From NCBI RefSeq assembly GCF_000024365.1, contig NC_013235.1, positions 496,001 through 560,000 on the forward strand: a DNA stretch of 64,000 nt. Reading direction: 5' to 3'. Positions 27,033 to 35,316 of this stretch are shown one piece after another. Numbering within the stretch: position 1 is the stretch's first letter; each line of letters opens with the position of its first letter. The stretch comes from Nakamurella multipartita DSM 44233. Its GTDB lineage: Bacteria; Actinomycetota; Actinomycetes; Mycobacteriales; Nakamurellaceae. Under the pieces are notes generated by a model that made no database searches, was not told the DNA's origin, and was given only the letters and a program-made list of their open reading frames with translations. Position numbers and translations under genes: made by a program.

Positions 27033-28625
27033 TCAGGGAACGTCCCCAGTGCCGTCGTGATACCGAATCGCGACAAAGGCAGCTTCGCCGATGGCGTCGC
27101 GGACACGGATGGCGAATGCAGGCGACAAGGTGGACTCGACTTCTTGTGCGGACATCCAACGAGCCACCTCTGTTTCGGAACTTGCCTGGAGCGAGCCAGC
27201 GCTCGGTCGACATCGAAAGACGAGCGCTACGACACCAAGGCGCATGTTCTTGTACACACCGGTAAGGCGGTCGATGTGGACGTCGATTCCCGTTTCCTCA
27301 TGGACCTCACGCCGCAGCCCTTCCTCGATCGTTTCGTCCAACTCGAGGACGCCACCAGGCGGCTGCCATTCGCCGTTGTCACGACGCTTGACGACCAGGA
27401 TTCGGCCCTCGACGTCGATAATGATGCCGGCCACGGACACGGAGTGACGCGGCAAGTCATCCATCGAAGCCCTGCCAGCGGCCGGGCGAGGCAGGGCCGG
27501 GAGGCAAACCGCCGAACCGGATGACGTCAAACCCGCCAGATTGCACAATGTTGATTCAATAGCGCCGGGAAGGTTCAGGCCGAGATTGCGTTGAATCGAC
27601 GCGTGATCGCGGATTCTGATCAGCTCGGCCAGCCGGCGGAAGGTCGCGTAGGTAACTCCTTGACCTAGCGCTTCCGCAGCATAGGCACGTATTTCATCGA
27701 GCACATCGGGTGGAAACCCGTCGCGCAGTCTTGCTGCCCCAGCTTTCCGCGCCTCGAACCTGATCTCCGAGATCCCGCAGATCTCAATAGCCCTCTGCTC
27801 GGCGTCGAGCAGAGTTCTGGAGTCGGCGACCGAATCCGCGAGCGGCGAAACCTCGAAGGCACTATCGACTCCGCATTCGTAGACGTCGGAGCTGACCGCG
27901 CCAAGCTGAACAGGCATGCCGCCGGATCTGATGTCGACAAGTCCGCGGACGCCCTGGGCGGCCGCCACGAATAGCGCGGTTGCCTCGGAGGGGTGCCATC
28001 GGAGGATAGGAAGAGCCAGTGCCGCAACGTCGGAGGGGAAGGGTGGAAGCGGGACCCCGCCGATTGAGTGCGCTCGCGAGACGACGTCGTCGGCGGTGAG
28101 CTCGCCGTCGACCCCGGGGCCGGCGACCCAAACTCGGGCGTCGGGACTGAGCCCACGAGCGGCCGCGAGCACGAGAGCGTCCGCGAGCGGGCTACGGAGG
28201 CCGGCTTCCTTACCGGTCGCCAACACATCGCCGCCGACGTCGACGACAACCAGCGCATCCGCGTCGATCGCTTGCATGCTGGCAGCCAACTGCTCGCGCA
28301 GGCCAGCCGCGCCGTCGGTGGGATCCAGAAGGACGAGGGTCGAGGCGAGCGGGCCGACCAGGTCCCGAGCCAACGGTGGAAGGGTCGAGCCGGCCGGCGG
28401 GATGGGCCGAGTGCGCGGTGTGACGACGTGCTCAAGCCGACCGACCGTCTCGAGGCCCTTGAAGTTGGAGAAGCTGCGCGGCCCCGGCAGCGGATCCACG
28501 ATCAACCGGTCCCAGGAGAAGGTGGCGATCGTGGCCGGCCCGGGCGGTCCGTAGGCGCGGTGCAGCAGGGTGGCGGCGAGCGCGTCGCCGCCACCACCGG
28601 CGGCGACGTAGAGCGGTCTCTCCAC
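27033..28625 (-). CDS. DUF1152 - NUDIX hydrolase fusion protein
   Basis: Residues 1 to about 320 match DUF1152 (start MERPLYVAAGGGGDALAAT, later ADALVVVDVGGDVLATG). After a linker, residues 400-520 form a NUDIX domain with the full box GGVLELDETIEEGLRREVHE then ETGI near 421-444, so the Mg-binding glutamates are present. NUDIX enzymes cleave nucleoside diphosphates linked to another group; the substrate is not known. Start is GTG 28625, read on the - strand. It is transcribed divergently from the GntR regulator, with a TATGGT 6 nt before the GTG, which would give a leaderless message. NUDIX genes beside KorSA-type regulators are known in AICEs (pif of pSAM2), but the DUF1152 fusion differs from that. 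Confidence 0.85.
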   Translation of the reverse strand: MERPLYVAAGGGGDALAATLLHRAYGPPGPATIATFSWDRLIVDPLPGPRSFSNFKGLETVGRLEHVVTPRTRPIPPAGSTLPPLARDLVGPLASTLVLLDPTDGAAGLREQLAASMQAIDADALVVVDVGGDVLATGKEAGLRSPLADALVLAAARGLSPDARVWVAGPGVDGELTADDVVSRAHSIGGVPLPPFPSDVAALALPILRWHPSEATALFVAAAQGVRGLVDIRSGGMPVQLGAVSSDVYECGVDSAFEVSPLADSVADSRTLLDAEQRAIEICGISEIRFEARKAGAARLRDGFPPDVLDEIRAYAAEALGQGVTYATFRRLAELIRIRDHASIQRNLGLNLPGAIESTLCNLAGLTSSGSAVCLPALPRPAAGRASMDDLPRHSVSVAGIIIDVEGRILVVKRRDNGEWQPPGGVLELDETIEEGLRREVHEETGIDVHIDRLTGVYKNMRLGVVALVFRCRPSAGSLQASSETEVARWMSAQEVESTLSPAFAIRVRDAIGEAAFVAIRYHDGTGDVP

Positions 28626-28631
28626 ATGCCC

Positions 28632-28669
28632 ACCATAGCCGTGCTACCGTCCACTGGTCTATGCCACTT
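28632..28669. promoter_or_regulatory. Divergent promoters with a GntR half-operator
   Basis: TATGGT on the - strand (28637-28632) sits 6 nt from the GTG of the DUF1152-NUDIX gene. TACCGT on the + strand (28645-28650) is a TAnnnT-type -10 box for the GntR gene. The half-site CTATGCCACTT (28659-28669) lies over the expected + strand transcription start and matches one arm of the palindrome at 29482-29515, including its flanking TT. The simplest reading is autorepression of the regulator. The -35 boxes are not convincing. Confidence 0.45.
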
Positions 28670-28690
28670 CCCGAGGAGAACGAGCGCGCC

Positions 28691-29431
28691 ATGGGCGAGC
28701 TGCCGAAGTTCGTCCAGATGGCCAACCGCGTTCGTGACCGGATCCTGAGCGGCGATTTACGACCCGGCGACGAGGTTCCGTCCGAACGTGCGCTGGCCAC
28801 CGAATGGGGGGTCGCCCGCCCCACTGCGGCCCGGGCCTTGCAGGAACTCCGCTCCCTGGGCCTGGTCGAATCACGTCAGGGTTCGGGCTCGTACGTGCGG
28901 GAGGGGACGGCGAACGTCTACCGGCGCGCGAAGGATCGGTACGCCCGTTCGGCGTCGGCGGGCCGGGTCTACGCCGAGGGGGAGTGGGCTCGGATCGTTG
29001 CGGCGAAGCGGGCCCAGGCACCCGGTCACGTTGCGAAGGCGCTCGGCGTCGATGAGGGTTCGACCGTCGGACGGCGTCAACGGATCCTGGGCGACGGCAG
29101 CGGTCCGACGGAGATCTCGACATCCTGGTTCCCGATCGACATCGTCGAGGTCGCGCCGAACCTGATGAGCCGCAACCGGATTCGCGAGGGGTCGCTCGCC
29201 TACATCGAGTCCTGCACGGGCCGGCGCGGCCAGGTCGCGCGCGATCAGCTGTCGGCCCGGATGGCGTCCGCCGCCGAGCGCCGGGAGCTGTACCTCGACA
29301 ATCCTTCCGCGGTCCTTGTCGTTCTCCACGTCGTGGTCGACCGAAAGAACCAGCCGCTGGAGGTCGTCGACGCGGTGTACCCGCCGGCCGGCCGGTGGTT
29401 TCTCGATCAGGAATACCCGCTCGGCAGCTGA
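28691..29431 (+). CDS. GntR-family regulator with UTRA domain (KorSA-like)
   Basis: N-terminal winged helix: FVQMANRVRDRILSGDLRPG, SERALA, then the recognition helix GVARPTAARALQELRSLGLV. C-terminal UTRA-type domain with TEISTSWFPIDIVE and SARMASAAERRELY. ATG 28691 follows GAGGAG at 28673-28678 and gives a typical N-terminus (MGELPKF). An in-frame ATG 28661 is possible but overlaps the operator half-site. Position beside xis-int matches KorSA-type repressors of actinomycete integrative elements, which control excision and replication. Target sites are predicted at its own promoter and upstream of xis. Confidence 0.85.
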   Translation: MGELPKFVQMANRVRDRILSGDLRPGDEVPSERALATEWGVARPTAARALQELRSLGLVESRQGSGSYVREGTANVYRRAKDRYARSASAGRVYAEGEWARIVAAKRAQAPGHVAKALGVDEGSTVGRRQRILGDGSGPTEISTSWFPIDIVEVAPNLMSRNRIREGSLAYIESCTGRRGQVARDQLSARMASAAERRELYLDNPSAVLVVLHVVVDRKNQPLEVVDAVYPPAGRWFLDQEYPLGS

Positions 29432-29481
29432 CAGAGGCCGGCCGACACTACTACCCGCAACTGGCCGTTGACGGACCGAAG

Positions 29482-29515
29482 TGGCCTATGCCACACTGGC
29501 AAGTGGCATAGGCCA
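29482..29515. promoter_or_regulatory. Palindromic operator upstream of xis-int
   Basis: TGGCCTATGCCAC (29482-29494), eight spacer bases, then GTGGCATAGGCCA (29503-29515): a perfect inverted repeat with 13-bp arms, between the GntR gene and xis. The arm CTATGCCAC(TT) recurs at the GntR promoter (28659-28669). A TTGACG at 29468-29473, just upstream, may be part of the xis promoter. The site is probably bound by the GntR regulator to hold down excision. Confidence 0.7.
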
Positions 29516-29621
29516 ATCCTTGCCCTGGTCACTTCGCCCGCGCCGGCTCGGTGAGGGATCTTCTCCAGCCCATGCGGTGCTGCCCGCACCGTCCACGCAC
29601 CACCCAACCCTTGGGGGAAAG

Positions 29622-29801
29622 ATGGACCGAGTACTGCTGACGGCCGAGGAAGCGGCGGACTGCCTCAAGGTCGGCCGGTGCAAGGTGTACGACCTGATCC
29701 GTACCGGCGAGCTGCAGTCGATCAAGATCGGCCGACTCCGCCGCATCCCGGTCGACGCCGTCCGCGAGTTCGCCAGCAAGATCCTGGCGGACGCGGACTG
29801 A
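29622..29801 (+). CDS. xis: Excisionase-type helix-turn-helix protein
   Basis: A 59-aa MerR/Xis-like DNA-binding protein: LLTAEEAADCLKVGRCKVYD, then LIRTGELQSIKIG and RLRRIPVDAVREF, the usual layout of actinomycete excisionases. ATG 29622 follows GGGGGAAAG. Its stop TGA overlaps the integrase ATG by one base, so the two are coupled. An open frame starting further upstream at 29481 would run through the operator and is not needed. Confidence 0.85.
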   Translation: MDRVLLTAEEAADCLKVGRCKVYDLIRTGELQSIKIGRLRRIPVDAVREFASKILADAD

Positions 29802-30916
29802 TGAGCGGTCGGAATGCCGTCGGTGAGGGCAGCGTCTACCAACGCAAGGACGGCCGCTGGGTCGCTGCCGCCTACGTCCCGGTCGCCGACGGCACCTACC
29901 GGCGCGTCTCGCACTACGTCAGGACCAAGGCCGACGCCAAGGCCAAGCTCCGTGAGATGAATGACCGGGCCGCGAAGAACATGCCGGCGCCACCGCCGTC
30001 GCTGACCGTCGAGGCCTACCTCGGCGAGTGGCTCACGCACATGAAGCAGCACGTCCGGCGCAGCACGTGGGTGGCCTACGAGTCCAACGCTCGGCTGCAT
30101 ATCGTGCCGCGGATCGGCCGCAAGAAGCTGTCGCAGCTATCGGTCCGCGACGTCCGGCTGATGATCGACGGCCTGCGCAAGGACGGTAAGGGCAAACGGA
30201 CCGTCCAATACGTGCACGCCACCCTTCGCGCGGCTCTGGAGCACGCCTACCGCGAGGAACTCGTCACTCGGAACGTCGCCAAGATGGTCCGCGTCGAGCG
30301 GCCGACCCCGACGCCGAAGGAGCCGCTCAGCGTCGCGGAGGCGCGCAGGCTGCTCACCGCGACGCGCGACGACGAGGACCACGCGCTCTGGGTCGTCATG
30401 CTGCTCCTCGGCCTGCGCCGAAGCGAGGTGTGCGGCCTCAGGTGGGACAACGTCGACCTGGAGAACCGGACCCTCAGCGTCACCCACAGCGTGCAGCGGG
30501 TCGATGGCAAACTCCGCGAGCTGCCGACCAAGACCAGGCGCTCAACCAGGACGGTGCCGCTGCCGGCCATGGTCCACCAGGCGCTGGTCACCCACCGGGC
30601 CGCAATGATGCCGACCAGCCAGTACCTCCCCGAGCCGGTCTACGTGTTCGGCACCAAGATCGGCACGCCGATGGAGCCGCGAAACCTGACCCGGCGCTGG
30701 GTCACCTTGGCCGAGCGGCAGGGGATCCGCCGAGTGCCTCTCCACGCGCTCAGGCACTCCTGCGTTTCCCTCCTCCTTGCCCAAGGCGTGCACCCACGCA
30801 CGGTGATGGAGATCGTCGGGCACAGCGCCATCGAAATGACCATGAACGTCTACGGCCACGTCAACCTGGAGACCCAGAGGAGGGCACTCGATGAACTCGA
30901 CCGAACGCTGCGGTAG
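29801..30916 (+). CDS. int: Tyrosine site-specific integrase
   Basis: A 371-aa phage-type integrase. N-terminal AP2-like arm-binding region (GEGSVYQRKDGRWVAA), SAM-like core-binding domain (TVEAYLGEWLTHMKQ), then catalytic residues: Arg in LGLRRSEVCGLRW near 206, HALRHSCVSLL near 315, GHSAIEMTMNVYGHV with the nucleophilic Tyr near 350. All catalytic residues are present. It starts at the ATG overlapping the xis stop. Its end lies 84 bp from the 3' end of tRNA-Arg, the likely integration target. Confidence 0.93.
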   Translation: MSGRNAVGEGSVYQRKDGRWVAAAYVPVADGTYRRVSHYVRTKADAKAKLREMNDRAAKNMPAPPPSLTVEAYLGEWLTHMKQHVRRSTWVAYESNARLHIVPRIGRKKLSQLSVRDVRLMIDGLRKDGKGKRTVQYVHATLRAALEHAYREELVTRNVAKMVRVERPTPTPKEPLSVAEARRLLTATRDDEDHALWVVMLLLGLRRSEVCGLRWDNVDLENRTLSVTHSVQRVDGKLRELPTKTRRSTRTVPLPAMVHQALVTHRAAMMPTSQYLPEPVYVFGTKIGTPMEPRNLTRRWVTLAERQGIRRVPLHALRHSCVSLLLAQGVHPRTVMEIVGHSAIEMTMNVYGHVNLETQRRALDELDRTLR

Positions 30917-30920
30917 GTCA

Positions 30921-30968
30921 CTGCTGTCAAATGCTGCTGTCAAACGGCCAACTAGATCACCAGTGATC
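30921..30968. repeat. Repeats next to int, possible attachment-arm sites
   Basis: CTGCTGTCAAA occurs at 30921-30931 and again at 30934-30944. It is followed by the perfect inverted repeat GATCAC-CA-GTGATC (30955-30968). They lie in the 84-bp gap between the integrase stop and the tRNA 3' end, where arm-type integrase or Xis sites are expected. The role is inferred. Confidence 0.45.
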
Positions 30969-31000
30969 AACTACACTGCCTCTGACCTGCACAAACACTG

Positions 31001-31073
31001 CGCGCCCGGAGGGATTCGAACCCCCAACCTTCTGATCCGTAGTCAGATGCTCTATCCGTTGAGCTACGGGCGC
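31001..31073 (-). tRNA. tRNA-Arg (anticodon ACG)
   Basis: Read on the - strand the gene begins GCGCCCGTAGCTCAACGG and ends GAATCCCTCCGGGCGC plus discriminator G; the 7-bp acceptor stem GCGCCCG/CGGGCGC is perfect. The anticodon stem CTGA/TCAG encloses TACGGA-type loop bases with ACG at the anticodon. GGTTCGAATCC is the normal T arm. No CCA is encoded. The integrase gene lies at its 3' side, so the 3' half is the likely attachment site of the island. Confidence 0.95.
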
Positions 31074-31116
31074 CTGTTCAGTTGTCGGATCGGGAGATCC
31101 GGCCTCACACACTAGC

Positions 31117-31138
31117 GGGACCCACCTCAGCGGGTCCC
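31117..31138. other. Hairpin between two tRNA genes
   Basis: GGGACCC (31117-31123), eight bases, GGGTCCC (31132-31138): perfect 7-bp arms between tRNA-Ser and tRNA-Arg. Without a T-run on the - strand it is not a classical terminator. It could still end or process the tRNA-Ser transcript. Confidence 0.4.
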
Positions 31139-31178
31139 ACCCTTATTTCACCACACCCCGGCGGGCCGGAGTACAGCG

Positions 31179-31266
31179 CGGAAGCGGAGGGATTTGAACC
31201 CTCGGTGCCCTTGACGAGCACAACACATTAGCAGTGTGTCCCATTCGGCCGCTCTGGCACGCTTCC
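31179..31266 (-). tRNA. tRNA-Ser (anticodon GCT)
   Basis: On the - strand the gene begins GGAAGCGTGCCAGAGCGG and ends AAATCCCTCCGCTTCC plus discriminator G. The 88-nt length includes the long variable arm of serine tRNAs. The anticodon loop CTGCTAA carries GCT, reading AGC/AGT codons. The acceptor stem GGAAGCG/CGCTTCC is perfect. Confidence 0.95.
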
Positions 31267-31766
31267 AGGGGCCATCCCGGGGATGACCACCGGCGGGTTA
31301 CCCTACCGGTCGAGCACCCGGCCGGGCAAAGCGGCTGGTCAGCGACGGTGCTCCGATCACCCGGACGAGCCCTTCGAGCGCCGCTGGAACGGACCAGGCA
31401 TCGGCTTGGCGGCCGGGGCGGCGGGACGTCAACGGCCATACCCAGCACCACGACCTGGACAGTCGGGTCCATGCCGCCGACGAAGAGCTCGCGCCCGCGA
31501 CGTTTCCGCGGAAGGTCCCCGGGGTCCGCGCTGGCGAGTCGCGCTCGCGGCGAGTGGCGCGCAGCCGGTTCACTTGCGCCGGTGGTGCGCCGGTCGGCAC
31601 GACCGGCGGCGAGGGTCGGCGCAGTGGTGGCCGCCCGGGTTGGCGCGGCTGGTCGACGGTCCCAATCCGGGCATCCAGCGGGGTCCCGGGCGAGCCCGTC
31701 GGGATGCCGCCAGACTGATCGGGCCGACCCGTGGGTACCAGCCCCTCGACGACGAAGGGAATCGCC
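31267..31766. other. Gene-free stretch between tRNA-Ser and the VOC gene
   Basis: About 500 bp with high GC and several overlapping open frames, all Arg/Pro/Gly-rich with no recognised domain. The promoter of the two tRNAs (- strand) must lie at its left end. It could contain a decayed gene but I cannot identify one. Confidence 0.4.
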
Positions 31767-32144
31767 ATGACCGACCGCCCGGCCGTGACCATCGGAATGA
31801 TCAACATCGACAGCGCCGACGCCGCCGCCGCTGGTCGATTCTGGTCGGCGCTGACCGGCTGGGAGGTGGTGGCCTCCGGCGACGGGTACTCGATGGTGTC
31901 CGGCGGCGGGCACAACCTCGGCTTCGGCACCATCCCGGACTACCAGCCGCCGGCCTGGCCGAACGAGCACGGCAGCAAGCAGTTCCACCTGGACCTGGCC
32001 TGCGCCGACATGGCCGCCACCGAGGCGAAGGCGGTCGAACTGGGGGCCAGCGTGGTCGATCCGCAGCCCGGTGACACCTGGCGCGTGCTGATCGACCCCG
32101 ACGGCCACCCTTTCTGCCTCACGGACGCGAAGAACTGGGGCTGA
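31767..32144 (+). CDS. VOC-family (glyoxalase/bleomycin-resistance fold) protein
   Basis: A 125-aa protein of one VOC domain made of two beta-alpha-beta-beta-beta units: VTIGMINIDSADAAAAGRFW, LTGWEVVASGDG, then QFHLDLACADMAATEAKAVE and WRVLIDPDGHPFCL. The last block is typical for actinobacterial VOC proteins. ATG 31767 follows GAAGGGA. Substrate unknown. Its 3' end overlaps the converging membrane-protein gene by about 26 bp. Confidence 0.85.
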   Translation: MTDRPAVTIGMINIDSADAAAAGRFWSALTGWEVVASGDGYSMVSGGGHNLGFGTIPDYQPPAWPNEHGSKQFHLDLACADMAATEAKAVELGASVVDPQPGDTWRVLIDPDGHPFCLTDAKNWG

Positions 32145-32760
32145 ACCCGGCGACCGCACCGGCCTCGGCGGCGGAACGGGACACGGCACCCACCCCGATC
32201 AGGGCGATCCCGAAGTTGACCACGGTCTCCACCCACCCCGGGTGCGCGTAGGCCGGCGCGAGGAACGCTAGCGCAACGATCACTGCGGTGACCGGCAGGA
32301 TCAGCGCCAGCACCCGCCCGCCGATGCCCACCGGGTTCATGCGGATCAGGGACAGTCCCAGGACGATGGCGGCCAGGATGGTGCCGAAGAAGATCGGTGT
32401 GCCCAGCGCCCCGAACACGGCGGCGAACGCCCCGTCCTGCGACTGCGTCAGTAGCAGGGTCGGCACGATGGCGACGAAGCTGACGGCGGACGCGGCCAGG
32501 CAGACGACCAGCACCCACCGGCAGATCCGGGCCACCCGGTTGGCCGCCCCGAACCGGGCCGCCTCGGTGATCAGCACCCAGGTGAGCGCGGCATAGGTGA
32601 GGCCGTGCCAGATGTCGCTGGCGACGATCGCGCCGACCGGGCCGTCGTCGGCGGCCAAGATCGAATCGTGGCCGGTCGTGGCCTGCACGAACGCGTCGGT
32701 CAGCGCGATGCCGGACAGTCCGACGCAGCCGATCAGTGCCGCGATGTGGTGCGCTTTCAT
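32119..32760 (-). CDS. Membrane protein of unknown function
   Basis: 213 aa with about six hydrophobic segments, for example HHIAALIGCVGLSGIAL, YAALTWVLIT, ICRWVLVVCLAASAVSFVAI, TPIFFGTILAAIVLGLSLI, VLALILPVTAVIVALAFLA and VVNFGIALIGVGAV. ATG 32760 is preceded by AGGAGGT, a strong site that fixes the start. It is divergent from the two-component pair at 32955-35182, which might respond to or control it, but no operator is evident. Confidence 0.75.
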   Translation of the reverse strand: MKAHHIAALIGCVGLSGIALTDAFVQATTGHDSILAADDGPVGAIVASDIWHGLTYAALTWVLITEAARFGAANRVARICRWVLVVCLAASAVSFVAIVPTLLLTQSQDGAFAAVFGALGTPIFFGTILAAIVLGLSLIRMNPVGIGGRVLALILPVTAVIVALAFLAPAYAHPGWVETVVNFGIALIGVGAVSRSAAEAGAVAGFSPSSSRP

Positions 32761-32954
32761 GGTGACCTCCTGAAATCCGGACCGCCCGATGCGGCGGATA
32801 CGGCGTTGACCATCCCGCCGCACCCGGGCCGGCCGCGTCGCCCGAGAGCCGGTCGCTCGGGCCGCGGATGGACGAATCGGCGGTGCCGCCCGGACGAACC
32901 GGGGTCGTCCGCACGGAGGATGTCCGGACGCCGTCGGGTTCCTATGCTCGGGCG

Positions 32955-34541
32955 ATGGCGCACCCCGCGGTCCGCGTCGCCGCCCTCACCGCACTGGCGG
33001 TGGCTCTGGCCGGCGCGCTGACGGTCACGGCCGGTGCCGGCGTCCCGGAATGGATCTTCGGGTCGGTCACCACCTTCGCGCTGCTGCTGGTGCTCGACCA
33101 CGGCCTCCGCTCATGGCGGCTGGCCGGCCGGGAGCGCCGCCGCACCCGCACGGTGCTCGCCGTCGCACCCGAGGTGGCGGCCCGGGAGGCGGTCGTCGAC
33201 GAGCGGCGTCGACTGGCCGTCGACATCGCTGCGGGCCTGCGAGAGTCCCTGACGGCCATCGGTGAGCGGGCGACCGCCGCGGTCACCGCCACGGACCCGA
33301 CGGCGGCCATCCAGGACGTCCACCGCGAGGCCCGCCGGGCCACTGCCGACCTGCGCCGCCACCTGGGCCTGCTCCGGGATCCGCCGCTCCCCGCAGCGCC
33401 CGTGCCCGACCCGGTCGCGGCGCCACGGGTACCGAATGGGCCGGACCTGCTCGTCGCTGCCACGGTCACCGCCCTCGCCGTCATCGAGGCGATCGCCTAC
33501 CCCCTCCTCGAAGGCTGGCCGCGAAGCTGGCTCTCCGTCGCGCTGACCGGCTTGGCCGCGGCAGCCATCGTCGGTCGGCGTACCGCCCCGGGCCCGGCCG
33601 CGCTGGCCATCGGCCTGACCTACCTCGTCGCGTTGGCGTTCGGTGCGCCGGTGACGGGCGGGTTCTGGTGCCTGGCGACGGTCGGCGGAGTGCTCTGGAC
33701 GATCGCCATCCGGCCCACGTCGACGGGGCGGGACGCGTCGTGCGCCGGGTTCCTGGTGGTGTCCGCCGGAGCATCGGCCTGGCTGCTGGATCCGGACAAC
33801 GCCGCGTTGCTGATGCTGGTCATGCTCGTCGCGCTGGCCGGCGCCAGCATCGTCCGGTTCGTCCGATCCCGCACCCACCGGGCGCTCGAACGCGCCCGGG
33901 TGCACGAGGAGGAGGTCGGCGCGGCCACCGCTGCCGCGCTGGCCTCCGAGCGGACCGCCTTCGCCCGCGAGATCCACGACACCGTCTCGCACGCGGTCGG
34001 TCTCATCGCGGTGCAGGCCGCCGCCGCCGAGGTCAGTTGGCCGGGTGACCCGGCCGCCACCCGGCAGGCCCTCGGCGTCATCGCGGCGACCGCGACCGCC
34101 GCCCACGCCGATTTGGTCCGATTGTCGCCGCACCGTCCGGCTCGGCCTCGACGGCCGGCCGACCTGTGCGAGCTGATCGACCGGATCAGGGCGGGCGGCA
34201 CCCAGGTCCGGGTCGTCGGGCTCGAGCTGATCCCGCCCGCGCGGCTCGACGTCGCCTACCGGTTGCTGCAGGAAACGCTGACCAACGTCCTGCGGCACGG
34301 CGGTGGGGCGGCGGCCGAGGTGAGCGTGGCCGTGGGCGAGGACCTGCGGATCGTGGTTGCCGACGCGGGCGGGGACGGATCCGGGTCGGGCGACCCGGTG
34401 GCCCGCCGTGGATATGGATTGATCGGGCTGGCCGAGAGGGTGAGCTTCGCCGGGGGCTCGATGATCGCCGGACCCGGGCCAGCCGGCGGGTACCGGGTCG
34501 AGGTCACCCTGCCCCCCGTCGCCGACCGGGTGGTCACGTGA
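32955..34541 (+). CDS. Sensor histidine kinase, NarL-type (HisKA_3)
   Basis: N-terminal hydrophobic segments (VRVAALTALAVALAGALTV, then WIFGSVTTFALLLVLDHGL) and a later cluster of membrane helices around 33,450-33,870 are followed by the dimerisation/phosphorylation block FAREIHDTVSHAVGLIAVQA, with the phospho-His in EIHDT, and a HATPase domain (LQETLTNVLRHG, GYGLIGLAERV). ATG 32955 lies 7 nt after TATGCT and may give a leaderless message; ATG 32868 is in frame and would add 29 residues. The stop overlaps the response-regulator start. Confidence 0.87.
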   Translation: MAHPAVRVAALTALAVALAGALTVTAGAGVPEWIFGSVTTFALLLVLDHGLRSWRLAGRERRRTRTVLAVAPEVAAREAVVDERRRLAVDIAAGLRESLTAIGERATAAVTATDPTAAIQDVHREARRATADLRRHLGLLRDPPLPAAPVPDPVAAPRVPNGPDLLVAATVTALAVIEAIAYPLLEGWPRSWLSVALTGLAAAAIVGRRTAPGPAALAIGLTYLVALAFGAPVTGGFWCLATVGGVLWTIAIRPTSTGRDASCAGFLVVSAGASAWLLDPDNAALLMLVMLVALAGASIVRFVRSRTHRALERARVHEEEVGAATAAALASERTAFAREIHDTVSHAVGLIAVQAAAAEVSWPGDPAATRQALGVIAATATAAHADLVRLSPHRPARPRRPADLCELIDRIRAGGTQVRVVGLELIPPARLDVAYRLLQETLTNVLRHGGGAAAEVSVAVGEDLRIVVADAGGDGSGSGDPVARRGYGLIGLAERVSFAGGSMIAGPGPAGGYRVEVTLPPVADRVVT

Positions 34542-35182
34542 GCGTCCGGGTGGTCGTCGTCGACGACAACGAGCTGCTGCGGGCGGGCCTGGTCACCGTG
34601 CTGACCAGCGACCCGGACATCGAGGTCGTCGGGCAGGCCGCCGACGGTCCCGCGGGCGTGCGTGCGTGCCGTGAGCACCGACCCGACTTGGTGCTGATGG
34701 ACGTCGAGATGCCCGGCGGTGACGGCATCGTCGCGACCCGGCGGATCGTCACCGACCTGCCCGACGTCCGGGTGCTGATCCTGACAATGTTCGACCTGGA
34801 CGACTACGTCGTCGAGGCGTTGCGCGCCGGGGCCGCCGGGTTCCTGCTCAAGACCACGCCGCCGCGCGACTTGATCCGGTCGGTGCGCCAGTGCGCGGCG
34901 GGGGAGACCACCGTCGGTCCGACCGTGATGGCCCGCCTGGTCGACTCCTACGTCGGGCACCAGGAACCGCCGCCGCCGGGCCTGGCCGAGCTGACCGGCC
35001 GCGAGCTGGACGTGCTGCGCTGCCTGGCCGACGGCCGGTCCAACGCCGAGATCGCCGGCGAGTTGTTCCTGGCCGAGACCACGGTCAAGACCCACGTTGC
35101 GCGAATCCTGGCCAAGCTCGGCGTCCGCGACCGGGTGCAGGCCGTCGTCATCGCCCACCGCTGCGGGTTGGCCCGTGGCTGA
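34538..35182 (+). CDS. NarL/LuxR-family response regulator
   Basis: 214 aa: receiver domain with acidic pair VVDDNE, phospho-Asp in DLVLMDVEMPGGDG, and Lys in FLLKTTPP; then a C-terminal LuxR helix-turn-helix (LTGRELDVLRCLADGRSNAE, TVKTHVARILAKLGVRDRVQ). GTG 34538 overlaps the kinase stop by four bases, so they are translated together and form a cognate pair. Target genes are not evident; the divergent membrane gene and the downstream secreted protein are candidates. Confidence 0.92.
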   Translation: MSVRVVVVDDNELLRAGLVTVLTSDPDIEVVGQAADGPAGVRACREHRPDLVLMDVEMPGGDGIVATRRIVTDLPDVRVLILTMFDLDDYVVEALRAGAAGFLLKTTPPRDLIRSVRQCAAGETTVGPTVMARLVDSYVGHQEPPPPGLAELTGRELDVLRCLADGRSNAEIAGELFLAETTVKTHVARILAKLGVRDRVQAVVIAHRCGLARG

Positions 35183-35316
35183 GGGCACGGATTCAAGGGG
35201 CTCGGGATAGTCGGGTCAAAGCTTGGGCCATCGTCAAGTTGCGAAAGGGACATACCGCCCATACTCTCTCGCGAGATCACCTGCCCAGGTGAGCCGCCGT
35301 GGAGGAGGAACAAGCG

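Larger units (their letters stand above)
1..31000. mobile_element. Integrated genomic island (AICE-like), left end outside the window
   Basis: The stretch left of tRNA-Arg holds a MobF relaxase, an ISL3 insertion, a DISARM operon, a GntR regulator, an excisionase and a tyrosine integrase whose gene ends 84 bp from the 3' end of the tRNA. Integration of actinomycete elements into the 3' end of a tRNA with int and xis beside it is established. Here the element is inferred from gene content. I found no second copy of the tRNA 3' end within the window, so the far attachment site was not seen and the left boundary is open. No FtsK-type translocase or RepSA-type initiator is present in the visible part. 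Several genes are broken, so autonomous transfer is doubtful. Confidence 0.7.

Noticed and set aside
1-31000. Second attachment site (copy of the tRNA-Arg 3' end)
   Set aside because: I looked for the T-arm/acceptor sequence elsewhere on the left and did not find it, so no island left boundary is claimed.
31117-31138. Rho-independent terminator
   Set aside because: The hairpin is good but no T-run follows on the tRNA strand, so it is listed only as a hairpin.
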